A stretch of DNA of 10,433 nucleotides. Origin: Butyrivibrio sp. GTDB taxonomy: Bacteria > Bacillota_A > Clostridia > Lachnospirales > Lachnospiraceae. The notes beneath the pieces are model-generated. The model did no database searches. It was not told the DNA's origin and saw only the letters and a list, made by a program, of their open reading frames with translations. Numbering within the stretch: position 1 is the first letter of the stretch; each line of letters begins with the position of its first letter. Shown here one piece after another: positions 1 through 6,849 of this stretch. The DNA lies in NCBI RefSeq assembly GCF_024699075.1, contig NZ_JAILQF010000065.1, positions 1 to 10,433 on the forward strand, written 5' to 3'. The position numbers and the translations under genes were made by a program.

Positions 1-218
1 GGCCTCATTATCCGACTCCTGAGTTTGAAAGAGCTTGGTGGGAAGTTTCAAAGAAAATAATAGAAAATAATTTTTCTGAAGTTACATATAAAAAAAATGA
101 CTTCAACGAAGATGTTGTAATTGCTACATTTCCTCATGGAAAGATCTCAACATTCATTGAAGGGGAACATACACAAAGTCCAAATACAGGTGGATATTTG
201 AACATTGCTATAAGATAA
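1..218 (+). CDS. 3' end of an unrecognised protein gene (partial)
   Basis: An open frame runs from the window edge (first full codon at 3) to a TAA at 216-218, giving the last 71 residues of a protein. The start lies outside the window. The visible part contains an aromatic run (FERAWWEV), a basic stretch and the end GGYLNIAIR. I do not recognise a family or a catalytic motif, and there is no membrane segment or signal. A strong intrinsic terminator about 110 bp downstream (330-366) fits this being the last gene of a rightward transcript. It is separated from the catabolic cluster by terminator and repeats, so there is no reason to link it functionally. The reading frame is fairly secure; the function is unknown. 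Confidence 0.6.
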   Translation, partial: PHYPTPEFERAWWEVSKKIIENNFSEVTYKKNDFNEDVVIATFPHGKISTFIEGEHTQSPNTGGYLNIAIR

Positions 219-329
219 TTGAAGACTTGAGATTTGCGACACGAGGTAAGCGTAGTAGTAACATTGAAGAATTTTTTAATGTTATTGAATGGTAGATATA
301 GTGGCTTATGCTGATCAGATAAAGCAAGG
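219..329. other. 3' flank of the upstream gene, no gene, one weak hairpin
   Basis: No coding frame is supported here. An inverted repeat at 259-268 and 275-284 (TAACATTGAA against TTTAATGTTA, one G-U pair, 6-nt loop) could form a 10-bp hairpin in the 3' untranslated RNA. It has no U tract, so it is not a terminator by itself. The intrinsic terminator follows at 330. Confidence 0.4.
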
Positions 330-366
330 GCGCTTTAGTTTATTACAACTAAAGCGCTGTTTTTTT
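330..366 (+). terminator. Intrinsic terminator of the upstream gene
   Basis: A perfect 11-bp stem (330-340 GCGCTTTAGTT, 347-357 AACTAAAGCGC) with a 6-nt loop (341-346) is followed by TGTTTTTTT. This is a textbook rho-independent terminator for rightward transcription, ending the gene at 1-218. Its T tract runs directly into a sequence matching the right arm of the downstream repeat hairpins (365-373, TTATCTGTA), in exact 149-bp phase with the next copy at 514. The terminator therefore sits where the left half of another repeat hairpin would be expected. Confidence 0.9.
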
Positions 367-666
367 ATCTGTAAGCATGAGGCTTGTTGTTCTCAAATAT
401 AAATAGATTTACGGATAAGAGACTTTATAGCAATATGGTTTATCCGTAGAACAGACGATTCCTCAAGATCATGAAATAAGATTTGCGGATAAGGGGCATT
501 GCCAGGCTAGAGTTTATCCGTAAATATGGACCTTCTTGACCTCAAATATAACAAGCCTTACGGATAAGCAGGTCTTGTTACAATATGGCTTATCCGTAGA
601 ACAGACGATCCCAGAGCGCTGTGAAATAAGATTTGCGGATAAGGGGCTTTGATGGGCTAGAGTTTA
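363..666. repeat. Left array of ~149-bp two-hairpin tandem repeats
   Basis: About two copies of a 149-150-bp unit fill the space between the terminator and the regulator gene. Each unit has two alternating dyads about 75 bp apart. Type A has arms TGCGGATAA and TTATCCGTA (484-492/514-522, and 634-642 with a truncated right arm). Type B has arms TACGGATAA(GC) and (GC)TTATCCGTA (410-418/440-448 and 559-569/588-598). A lone A right arm with one change lies at 365-373. Around B, CTCAAATATA lies upstream and AACAGACGAT downstream in each copy. Interarm loops of about 20 bases vary more than the arms. There is no coding frame and no U tract. The family also occurs at 10146-10433 in the same orientation. 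I cannot name it. Confidence 0.85.
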
Positions 667-668
667 CC

Positions 669-1826
669 CTACTGAGTCAGGATAACCGCTACCATACCAA
701 ACATTGTATCGTTTGTGATGCCGAGGAGCTCCTTGATCTTTTTGATTCTGTAGCGGATAGTGTTCTGATGCTGGAACAGGTCATTGCCAACCAGGATCAT
801 ATCAAAGTTATTATCGATGCAGGACTTAAGAGTTCTATAGGATTCGGTAGAATGGAAATCTTCAAGATTCTTACAGCCTGGTTCTATTTTGCTAATAAGC
901 TCAATGCGGTACTGCTTTATATATGAATCGCTTATCATAGGATATATTGCGTTAAGTGTCCCAAGGTCACTATAGCTTCTATTATTCTTGCCGGTCGACA
1001 GACACATATTAAACGCATATATGGATCTGCGCATTACAATATCAAGCATAGATATATCCAGGACGCTGTCGTTGATTCCAATGTTATATAAAGATGCCTG
1101 AATGGATAGTTTATGTATCAGGTTTTTCCAGAAGCGTTTCAGATCTCGTGGAATATCCGATTCTGACTTGAAGAAGACTATGAAGAGCATACCGCTTTTA
1201 TATTTGACAACATATATTTCATCTTTTCCGGACAATTGTTCCAGAGCCAGCTGAGTTTTGTTCAGGGTTCTCTGAAGCGCAAAGTCATTGACGATTGACT
1301 TGAATCCAAGGTACATGGAGCTTGCAAAGTTATTGTCATATGAAATATTCAGTGCCCCTGTGAACTGTTGTATTTCATTCTGATAAGATGGCTTTGTGAT
1401 AAAAGAGTCTATGAGCTTCTCATAATAATCGTAGTTGGTCGAAGAGCGCAGATAATCTGTGACATTAAGTATTACGTCTTCTATGAAAATATCAGAAAAG
1501 GTAAATATAGGAACTTCCTTTTCATTAGCCAGTGCTATTACTTCATCAGGAATAGTGTTATAGAAGATCGTCTTAATCGCAAATGCAGAAACTCCGATTT
1601 CTATAAGAGAATTAAAGGATTTATATATTTTTGAAGGGTCATCCTTGGCATACATAAGGTTGGTAATTACAAAATCACCTGCCTGAAAACCATAATAAGC
1701 TTCCTCAATTCCTTCGTAATCAAGAATTACTACGTTTGCAATGCTTTTGTACAGGCCATTTTGACCTGCAATAAGCTTGAACTGATTGAAGAAATCGAAG
1801 TTATTAAGTGATGATAAACTCAGCAT
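669..1826 (-). CDS. PucR-family transcriptional regulator
   Basis: This 385-residue cytoplasmic protein has PucR-family organisation. The N-terminal PucR/PurC-type sensor domain spans about residues 5-125, with the characteristic GFQAGDFVITNLMYA segment near 46-60. A divergent middle region spans about 130-310. The C-terminal HTH_30-type DNA-binding domain spans about 322-375, with a recognition-helix region QNTIRYRIKKIKELLG at 354-369. Family members are usually activators or dual regulators of purine, amino acid and other nitrogen catabolism genes next door. The start is set by an AAAAGGAG site seven bases upstream on the minus strand (plus 1834-1841). It is transcribed divergently from the catabolic genes starting at 2128, so it is the likely local regulator; two palindromes in the shared region are candidate operators. 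Its TAG stop lies two bases from the repeat array, with no conventional terminator between. The effector is unknown. Confidence 0.87.
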   Translation of the reverse strand: MLSLSSLNNFDFFNQFKLIAGQNGLYKSIANVVILDYEGIEEAYYGFQAGDFVITNLMYAKDDPSKIYKSFNSLIEIGVSAFAIKTIFYNTIPDEVIALANEKEVPIFTFSDIFIEDVILNVTDYLRSSTNYDYYEKLIDSFITKPSYQNEIQQFTGALNISYDNNFASSMYLGFKSIVNDFALQRTLNKTQLALEQLSGKDEIYVVKYKSGMLFIVFFKSESDIPRDLKRFWKNLIHKLSIQASLYNIGINDSVLDISMLDIVMRRSIYAFNMCLSTGKNNRSYSDLGTLNAIYPMISDSYIKQYRIELISKIEPGCKNLEDFHSTESYRTLKSCIDNNFDMILVGNDLFQHQNTIRYRIKKIKELLGITNDTMFGMVAVILTQ

Positions 1827-1837
1827 ACAAAAACTCC

Positions 1838-1856
1838 TTTTGTAAAAATTACAAAA
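1838..1856. promoter_or_regulatory. Perfect 8-bp inverted repeat over the pucR-like gene's RBS
   Basis: TTTTGTAA (1838-1845) and TTACAAAA (1849-1856) form a perfect dyad with a 3-bp centre. On the minus strand it ends inside the AAAAGGAG ribosome site of the regulator. It could be an operator for autoregulation or an mRNA hairpin that partly masks the ribosome site. The sequence shows the symmetry; the role is inferred. Confidence 0.45.
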
Positions 1857-1875
1857 ACTATAACAGATTTATAGT
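1857..1875. promoter_or_regulatory. Second inverted repeat in the divergent region
   Basis: ACTATA (1857-1862) and TATAGT (1870-1875) are a perfect dyad with a 7-bp spacer, directly adjoining the first dyad. It overlaps TATAAA read leftward (plus-strand TTTATA, 1868-1873), which could be the -10 of the regulator promoter. The placement suits a regulator operator between divergent promoters, but a chance AT-rich palindrome is possible. Confidence 0.35.
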
Positions 1876-1911
1876 ATTTTTTCCATAGCAAATTGAAAAA
1901 AGTATATGTAT

Positions 1912-1917
1912 TATAAT
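1912..1917 (+). promoter_or_regulatory. -10 hexamer for the rightward catabolic operon
   Basis: A perfect TATAAT lies about 210 bp before the first catabolic gene. TTGAAA at 1893-1898 is only 13 bp upstream, too close for a normal sigma-A spacer, and no good -35 exists at 16-18 bp. The weak -35 would fit an activator-dependent promoter. Transcription would begin near 1924, placing all three leader hairpins in the untranslated RNA. Confidence 0.5.
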
Positions 1918-1937
1918 AAACAATTCAAGACAAGAGC

Positions 1938-1976
1938 AAAGGGGCTCGTGGTATTACCACGGGTCCTTTCTTTTTT
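1938..1976 (+). terminator. Leader hairpin 1 of 3, terminator-like
   Basis: A 13-bp stem (1939-1951 with 1957-1969, three G-U pairs) has a 5-nt loop TATTA and is followed by CTTTTTT (1970-1976). It belongs to a tandem repeat whose units begin with GAGCAAAG at 1934, 1995 and 2058. It lies just after the predicted transcription start, so it could stop transcripts early. Confidence 0.6.
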
Positions 1977-1998
1977 GGAAAAAAAATTGTTTGTGAGC

Positions 1999-2038
1999 AA
2001 AGGAGCTTGTGGCAATACCACAGGTCCCCTTCTCTTTT
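1999..2038 (+). terminator. Leader hairpin 2 of 3, terminator-like
   Basis: The core stem GGTCC-side pairs at 2005-2012 with 2018-2025 around the loop CAATA; the outer pairs (1999-2003 with 2027-2031) are interrupted by A-C mismatches. A pyrimidine run (CCCCTTCTCTTTT) ends at 2038. One inner pair is U-A (2008-2022) where hairpin 1 has C-G (1947-1961), a compensatory change. The linker before it (TTGTTTGTGAGCAAAG) is shared with the next unit. It is weaker as a terminator than hairpins 1 and 3. Confidence 0.5.
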
Positions 2039-2061
2039 AGGAAAAAATATTGTTTGTGAGC

Positions 2062-2103
2062 AAAGAGGCTTGTGGTGATCAAAGGACCACGAGCCTCTTT
2101 TTT
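2062..2103 (+). terminator. Leader hairpin 3 of 3, strong terminator just before the RBS
   Basis: A 15-bp stem (2062-2076 with 2086-2100, one G-U pair) has a 9-nt loop GATCAAAGG and ends in six Ts (2098-2103). It looks like a full rho-independent terminator, yet it sits only 12 bases before the AGGAG site of the gene at 2128 and after the only good promoter. This arrangement implies conditional readthrough, that is transcription attenuation. The trigger is not visible. Confidence 0.75.
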
Positions 2104-2115
2104 CAAATGATGGAC

Positions 2116-2120
2116 AGGAG
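2116..2120 (+). promoter_or_regulatory. RBS fixing the start of the M20 hydrolase gene
   Basis: AGGAG lies seven bases before ATG 2128. The in-frame upstream ATGs at 2050 and 2107 would place the terminator hairpin inside the coding region or lack a ribosome site, so 2128 is the better start. Confidence 0.85.
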
Positions 2121-2127
2121 ATGGGTT

Positions 2128-3759
2128 ATGAAAGAAGAACTGATAGAACTTACCAAGTCTATGGTAAAGGTTCCAAGTGTTAATGGAACAAGTGGAGAGC
2201 ATGATATAGGAGTCTTCATCGAGAACTATCTTAGAGATATTCCATATTTTAAGAAGCATTCAGATCAGGTGATAATTCAGTCTCTCAAAGATGATCCTCT
2301 TAACAGGCGCAGCGTATTTGCACTACTTAAGGGCGAAAAAGATGATAACAAAAAGACAATTATATTCCATGGACATACAGATACAGTTGGAGTTGAAGAC
2401 TATGGCGATCTTGCAGAGTACGCCTTTGACTGCGACAAGCTGATGGAGAGACTTAGTAAGATTCAGCTTCCGGATGATGTAAGATGGGATCTTGAATCCG
2501 GTGAATATATTTTTGGAAGAGGCGCATGTGATATGAAGAGCGGAGACGCAGTATTCATGGTGCTTATAAAGCATATCGCAGAGCATATCGAAGACTTCTC
2601 CGGCAACATTCTTTTATCCTGTAATCCGGTAGAAGAAAATCTTCATACAGGAATCATAGAAGGAATAGATACCCTCATAGATTTAAAGAATAAGCATGAT
2701 CTTGAGTATGTTCTTGCTATCAATAATGACTATACATGTCCTATGTATCAGGGTGATAAGCATCAGTACATATATACAGGAGTAGTTGGAAAGCTCCTTC
2801 CGTGCTTCTATGTAAGAGGCAGGGAGACACATGTAGGACAGTGTTTTGAAGGCTTTGATCCCACAACGGTTGTGGCTGGTCTTGTCAAAAAGATCAATCT
2901 GAATCCTGAATTTAGTGATGGATATAAAGGTGAATATTCACTTCCGCCAACAGTCCTTAAGATGAAAGATTTAAAACCCTGGTACAACGTTCAGACGGCA
3001 AAAGAAGCCTTTGTTTATTTTAACTACTTCGTACATAACAAAGGTATGGAGGATATAGTAGCAGGTCTTATGGATTCTGCAAGAAGCGCAGTAAAGGATT
3101 CCCTTTATGAGTACAACAGTAATTACCAGAAATACTGCAGCTTAAGCGGCAAAGATTATACAGCTATCGATTATCCGTGCCACGTTATGACCTTTGAAGA
3201 GCTCAGAAAACTTGCTGATAAGAATAATAAGACAGGCGAAGATATAGATGAGCTTCTTACAAAAATAACTAAAGAGCAGGAAGATAAAGGCGTAGATAAG
3301 AGAGAGATACCGATAGAGCTTATCAGGACTCTTTTGTCCAAGGCAGGTATATATGAATCAGTAGTTGTAATGTACTTTGCAGCGCCATATTGTCCTCATA
3401 ATACTCTTCAGGATGCCGATGAGGAGCTGATACAAAGACTTGGAAAAATTACAAAAGAGATAGAACAGGAAGAAAACGTTGAATATAACATTCACAGATT
3501 TTTCCCAAGTCTGTCTGATAGTAGTTATCTTGCAATAGATGATTCGGAGAGCTCAATAGAGCATCTTAAGCAGAATTTCCCGCAGATGGATAGTCTGTAT
3601 CCGCTGCCAATAGACAAGATAAGAAGTCTTGGTATTAAGGCAGTCAATTTCGGAGTTCACGGCAAGGATGCGCATAAGTGGACGGAGAGATTATATGTTC
3701 CATATAGTTTTGATATACTTCCAAAACTTATACAGAAAGCGCTGAAAGAGTTTTTGTAA
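2128..3759 (+). CDS. RocB-like M20-family metallohydrolase
   Basis: This 543-residue soluble enzyme is of the M20 peptidase/deacylase type, close in length to RocB-type proteins (about 540-570 residues) linked to arginine use in Bacillus. The metal-site motifs are present: HGHTDTV (81-87, ligand His83 with Asp85), GRGACDMKSG (130-139, bridging Asp135), NPVEE (166-170, catalytic base Glu169 and ligand Glu170), RETHVGQ (232-238, His235) and GKDAHKWTERL near 512-522 (C-terminal His516). No signal peptide or membrane span is visible, so it is cytoplasmic. The family hydrolyses amide bonds of dipeptides, N-acyl or N-carbamoyl amino acids; RocB's exact reaction is not well settled. It is the first gene after the triple-hairpin leader and is followed 71 bp later by a guanidino hydrolase, which supports an arginine-like substrate. 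Family is confident; substrate is inferred. Confidence 0.88.
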   Translation: MKEELIELTKSMVKVPSVNGTSGEHDIGVFIENYLRDIPYFKKHSDQVIIQSLKDDPLNRRSVFALLKGEKDDNKKTIIFHGHTDTVGVEDYGDLAEYAFDCDKLMERLSKIQLPDDVRWDLESGEYIFGRGACDMKSGDAVFMVLIKHIAEHIEDFSGNILLSCNPVEENLHTGIIEGIDTLIDLKNKHDLEYVLAINNDYTCPMYQGDKHQYIYTGVVGKLLPCFYVRGRETHVGQCFEGFDPTTVVAGLVKKINLNPEFSDGYKGEYSLPPTVLKMKDLKPWYNVQTAKEAFVYFNYFVHNKGMEDIVAGLMDSARSAVKDSLYEYNSNYQKYCSLSGKDYTAIDYPCHVMTFEELRKLADKNNKTGEDIDELLTKITKEQEDKGVDKREIPIELIRTLLSKAGIYESVVVMYFAAPYCPHNTLQDADEELIQRLGKITKEIEQEENVEYNIHRFFPSLSDSSYLAIDDSESSIEHLKQNFPQMDSLYPLPIDKIRSLGIKAVNFGVHGKDAHKWTERLYVPYSFDILPKLIQKALKEFL

Positions 3760-3830
3760 AAAGGAATATACAAGATCTTATAAAAAAACAAGAAGAGTTC
3801 TTATAAATACTGCAAAAAGGAGATCACAAG

Positions 3831-4667
3831 ATGTTTGTAAAGGACGGGACAAGTACCCTTAGAAAAGTACTGGTATCAAGACCGGAGTATTTAAAGCCGG
3901 CGCCAATAAATGAGATAGCCAAAAAATGGAAAGATACAACAATGGACGTTGCTACAATGCTCAAAGAGCATAAAGCATTCACAGATGCCTATGCAGCCAA
4001 CAATATCAAAGTTGAATATCTTGATGCGGATGAACAAAGGCCTAATTCGGTTTTTGCAAGAGACTTTGGCGGATGCGTCAAAGAGGGCTATATCATGGGA
4101 CGATTCAAGCTGGATATGAGATACAAGGAACATGTTGATTACAAAAAGCGCATGGAAGAGCTGGGAATCCCTATGATAGGCGAAGTTAAGGAAGGCCTGT
4201 TTGAAGGCGGTGACTTCATGTTCATGAATGAAAAATGGGTGACAGTCGGAATGGCAGACAGAACCAATGACAAGGGTCTTGAAGAGATCAGAAAGATATT
4301 AGAGCCTCTCGGATATGAAGTAACAGGTGTGCATCTTGATCCAAGATATCTTCACCTTGATATGTGCTTCAATCTTGTAGATGAGCACCTGGCAGTTTCA
4401 TACAAGGAAGGACTTCCGGAGGATTTCAGAAAGCTTCTTTCACAAAGAGATATAGAGATCATTGAAGTTCCGGAGGAGAGTATCTTCCTTCATGGCTGTA
4501 ATCTTCAGGCGCTTGGAGATAAGAAGGTAATGTCTCTAAAGCGCAACGAGAGAGTTAATGAAGAGCTTGCAAAGCGCGGAATGAAGGTAGTCGAACTAGA
4601 TATAACAGAGATATTAAAGGCAGGCGGCGGTCCACACTGCATGACCTTCCCACTTGAAAGATATTAA
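3831..4667 (+). CDS. Guanidino-group-modifying hydrolase (DDAH / arginine deiminase superfamily)
   Basis: This 278-residue protein has the beta/alpha-propeller (pentein) family motifs in order: FARDFGG (75-81, Asp78), FEGGDF (124-129, Glu125 and Asp128), YLHLD (173-177, general-acid His175), HGCN (221-224) and the C-terminal nucleophile segment GGGPHCMTFPLER (265-277, Cys270). With Cys, His and Glu/Asp all present it should be active. The family forms a thiouronium intermediate with guanidino substrates: arginine to citrulline plus ammonia, methylated arginines to citrulline plus methylamines, or amidino transfer. Length near 280 fits DDAH-like or arginine dihydrolase-like members better than true ArcA arginine deiminases (about 400) or agmatine deiminases (about 360). 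AAGGAG lies eight bases before the ATG. Its place between an M20 hydrolase and an aminotransferase suggests step two of a catabolic route. The exact substrate cannot be assigned. Confidence 0.85.
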   Translation: MFVKDGTSTLRKVLVSRPEYLKPAPINEIAKKWKDTTMDVATMLKEHKAFTDAYAANNIKVEYLDADEQRPNSVFARDFGGCVKEGYIMGRFKLDMRYKEHVDYKKRMEELGIPMIGEVKEGLFEGGDFMFMNEKWVTVGMADRTNDKGLEEIRKILEPLGYEVTGVHLDPRYLHLDMCFNLVDEHLAVSYKEGLPEDFRKLLSQRDIEIIEVPEESIFLHGCNLQALGDKKVMSLKRNERVNEELAKRGMKVVELDITEILKAGGGPHCMTFPLERY

Positions 4668-4705
4668 AAGGAAGCGACATTAAACATAATTTGAAAGATA
4701 TTAAA
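4654..4705. repeat. 15-bp direct repeat across the 3' end of the guanidino hydrolase gene
   Basis: TTGAAAGATATTAAA occurs at 4654-4668, covering the last codons and stop, and again at 4691-4705 in the gap before the next gene. The 37-bp offset is out of frame, so the second copy is not coding. It looks like a small local duplication. Confidence 0.7.
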
Positions 4706-4723
4706 TACAGGAGATAGAAAAAG

Positions 4724-5824
4724 ATGAGTATATTTTTAGTAGATGAGTATAAAGAGATGGAGCCATACGTACCAGGCGAGCAGCCAAAGGACAAGCTGTA
4801 TATAAAGCTTAATGCCAATGAAACATCAATGCCGCCGTCACCCAAGGTGTTTGAAGCACTTTCCAAAAAGGAGATCTGGAATATGGGATTCTATGCTGAT
4901 CCCCATTGCAGAGACTTTAGAAGAGCTATAGCAGATGTATATGGATTGACAGAAGATGAAGTATTTGTAGGTAACGGTGCTGATGAAGTGCTTAGCTTTA
5001 TACTTATGTCTTTTTTCAGAAGAGGTATGAAGATCTACTTCCCGGATATTACTTATGGATTCTATAGAACATATGCCAAGACTTACGGTCTTGATATGGA
5101 AGAGATACCTGTAAGAGAAGACCTTTCAGTTAACATTGATGACTACATGGATCTTAAGGGCGATATAGTAATGGCTAATCCCAATAATCCTACAGGCCTT
5201 TCTGTATCTGTAGATGATATTGAGAGACTTGTTGCAAAGAACCCTGAGAGAATGGTCATCATAGATGAAGCATATGTTGATTATTCAGGAGAGACCTGTC
5301 TTCCTCTTGTAGAGAGATATCCTAATCTTGTAGTAGTAAGAACATTTTCAAAATCCCGTAATATGGCCGGAATGCATGTAGGATTTGCTGTTGCATCCAA
5401 GGAGATCGTAGCAGATCTTAACAGCATCAAGTTCTCATTTAACCCTTTCAATATGAATTCTCTTACTATGGCTGCCGGAATTGCTGCAGTTAAGGATACA
5501 TATTATTTTGACAAATGCGTAAAATCAACAATTGAAAACAGAGAGAATTTCAAGGCTGAGCTTGAAAAGCTGGGATTTGAGGTAATCCCTTCAAAGGCTA
5601 ACTTTGTATTCTGTAAATCAGACGCTATAGATTCCAAGATTTTATGTGACAAGTTAAAAGAGGAAGGAATCCTCACAAGACACTTTGCCGACGAGAGATT
5701 AAAGGATCATCTCAGGATCACAATAGGAACTGAATACGAAATGATGGTGGTTCTTATTGCGATAAAAGAAATCCTGGAAGAAGCAAGAGAAAACGATAAA
5801 TCCGGGATCAAGAAGGTTATTTGA
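4724..5824 (+). CDS. HisC-like class I/II PLP-dependent aminotransferase
   Basis: This 366-residue cytoplasmic enzyme has fold-type I aminotransferase motifs of the histidinol-phosphate aminotransferase subgroup: an N-terminal LNANET (29-34), GNGADEVL (83-90), NPNNPTG (152-158), DEAYVDY (181-187), the Schiff-base lysine in TFSKS (Lys210) and the substrate-carboxylate arginine in LRITIG (Arg331). It would move an alpha-amino group to or from a 2-oxo acid. No other histidine-biosynthesis gene is nearby, so a catabolic or specialised role is more likely than HisC proper. One oddity: at Lys+8, where HisC enzymes usually carry the arginine contacting the PLP phosphate, there is a histidine (His218, in AGMHVGF). 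AGGAG lies ten bases upstream of the ATG. The dehydrogenase follows after 26 bp, suggesting a transaminate-then-reduce pair. Substrate unknown. Confidence 0.85.
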   Translation: MSIFLVDEYKEMEPYVPGEQPKDKLYIKLNANETSMPPSPKVFEALSKKEIWNMGFYADPHCRDFRRAIADVYGLTEDEVFVGNGADEVLSFILMSFFRRGMKIYFPDITYGFYRTYAKTYGLDMEEIPVREDLSVNIDDYMDLKGDIVMANPNNPTGLSVSVDDIERLVAKNPERMVIIDEAYVDYSGETCLPLVERYPNLVVVRTFSKSRNMAGMHVGFAVASKEIVADLNSIKFSFNPFNMNSLTMAAGIAAVKDTYYFDKCVKSTIENRENFKAELEKLGFEVIPSKANFVFCKSDAIDSKILCDKLKEEGILTRHFADERLKDHLRITIGTEYEMMVVLIAIKEILEEARENDKSGIKKVI

Positions 5825-5850
5825 TCTGAGTCTTACCAAAGAGGAACATT

Positions 5851-6849
5851 ATGAACAAAATTCTTATATGTGATTATCAGAGTGCTTTGGAAGAGAGCTA
5901 TGATATAACCTTCGAAGCGCTTAAAAATACACTTTCAGATGAATACAATGCTTATGAAATAAAAGTATGTGCATATGAAGATGACGATCAGCTGATACAA
6001 GAGCTCCAAGGAGCTGCGGGTCTTATTACAGGTTTTCTTGAAATTGGAGAAAAGATATTAGACAAAGCTGATAGTCTTAAATACATATCTGTAAGCGGAG
6101 TTGGTTATGGTAACATTGACTGCGAAGCTGCAAACAGGCATGGAATAAAGGTATGTCATATCGCAGAATATTGCACAGAAGAGGTCGCAGAGCATACATT
6201 TGCGCTTATAAATGCACTAAACAGAAACCTTAAATTCTATACAAAAGATATAGAAGTGGAAAAAAACTGGAAATATCACAACATATCAGGTGGTAGAACT
6301 CTTAGTAATCAGACACTTGCAATATTTGGCTACGGACGTATAGGAAGAAGGGTGGCCCAGATAGCTGCAGGATACAATATGAAAGTCATAGCTGTTGACC
6401 CATATGCAGATGTACTTAGTGCAAAAGCCAACAATGTAGAGATCGTAACTGCAGATGAAGCATTTAAAAGAGCAGATATAATTTCAAATCACATGAATCT
6501 TACAGAAGATAACAGACATTTTTTTGCCAAAGAAGCGTTTTCTAAAATGGCAAGGAAACCAATGTTTATAAATGTAGGGCGAGGTGCATCGGTATGTGAA
6601 GAGGACTTATATGAAGCACTTATGGAAGGTCAGATAAGGGCAGCAGGTCTTGACGTACTTGAAGCTGAAGAGCCTTGCCTTGATGAGTGCAGGCTGCTGG
6701 GACTTACAAATGTGATAATGACGCCTCACAGCGCTTTTTATAGCGATGATTCCATAAAGGCTCTGCAAAAGATAAGCGGAGAGAATCTTGGTTACTGCCT
6801 TAAAGGAAAGCAGGATATGGCAGCAGAGATAGTCAGGGAGTGTAAGTGA
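5851..6849 (+). CDS. NAD-dependent D-2-hydroxyacid dehydrogenase
   Basis: This 332-residue cytoplasmic oxidoreductase has the two-domain plan of the family. The catalytic domain occupies roughly 1-105 and 298-332. A Rossmann domain lies between, with GYGRIG (160-165) and an acidic residue at the end of the second strand (Asp183 in AVDPY), indicating NAD over NADP. The catalytic triad is Arg244 (INVGRGAS), Glu273 (DVLEAEEP) and His293 (TPHSAFYS). The family interconverts 2-oxo acids and D-2-hydroxyacids. Placed directly after an aminotransferase, it most likely reduces the 2-oxo acid made by that enzyme, reoxidising NADH in fermentative metabolism. GAGGA lies seven bases before the ATG. The stop codon overlaps the start of the next gene (TGATG at 6847-6851), implying translational coupling to the transporter. 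The specific 2-oxo acid is unknown. Confidence 0.87.
   Translation: MNKILICDYQSALEESYDITFEALKNTLSDEYNAYEIKVCAYEDDDQLIQELQGAAGLITGFLEIGEKILDKADSLKYISVSGVGYGNIDCEAANRHGIKVCHIAEYCTEEVAEHTFALINALNRNLKFYTKDIEVEKNWKYHNISGGRTLSNQTLAIFGYGRIGRRVAQIAAGYNMKVIAVDPYADVLSAKANNVEIVTADEAFKRADIISNHMNLTEDNRHFFAKEAFSKMARKPMFINVGRGASVCEEDLYEALMEGQIRAAGLDVLEAEEPCLDECRLLGLTNVIMTPHSAFYSDDSIKALQKISGENLGYCLKGKQDMAAEIVRECK

Larger units (their letters stand above)
1934..2105 (+). repeat. Three tandem ~62-bp leader repeats (candidate attenuator)
   Basis: The units start at 1934, 1995 and 2058 (spacings 61 and 63). Each begins GAGCAAAG, continues as a G-rich strand ending in GTGG, folds to CCAC, and ends in a T-rich tract. 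Linkers between units (A-rich, then ATTGTTTGT) are also conserved. Hairpins 1 and 2 share loop size; hairpin 3 has a different loop. Between hairpins the T tract is followed by an A tract (1971-1987, 2033-2047), so each T tract could alternatively pair downstream. A related hairpin with the identical 13-mer AGCAAAGGAGCTT occurs at 7841-7876. Confidence 0.75.

Noticed and set aside
363..666. CRISPR array
   Set aside because: The sequences between conserved arms are themselves repeated from unit to unit, unit length is about 149 bp, and no cas gene is present.
633..926. Plus-strand open frame starting in the repeat and running into the regulator
   Set aside because: It is antisense to the conserved HTH end of the regulator and shows no family features.
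1934..2105. T-box leader, because of GTGGTATTACCAC and CACGGGTCC-like sequence
   Set aside because: There is no room for a stem I with specifier loop upstream, no true T-box bulge sequence, and the element repeats three times; the downstream genes are also not typical T-box targets.
1934..2105. Guanidine-II (mini-ykkC) riboswitch, tempting given the guanidino hydrolase
   Set aside because: That class needs paired hairpins with ACGR tetraloops. Here ACGG/ACGA fall in stems, and the loops are TATTA, CAATA and GATCAAAGG.
2050..2127. Longer start for the M20 hydrolase at ATG 2050
   Set aside because: It would put a strong terminator inside the coding region, while ATG 2128 has a well-spaced AGGAG and begins where the family alignment begins.
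1954..2259. Minus-strand open frame across the leader repeats
   Set aside because: Its repetitive peptide comes from the tandem hairpin sequence and it overlaps the start of a well-supported gene.
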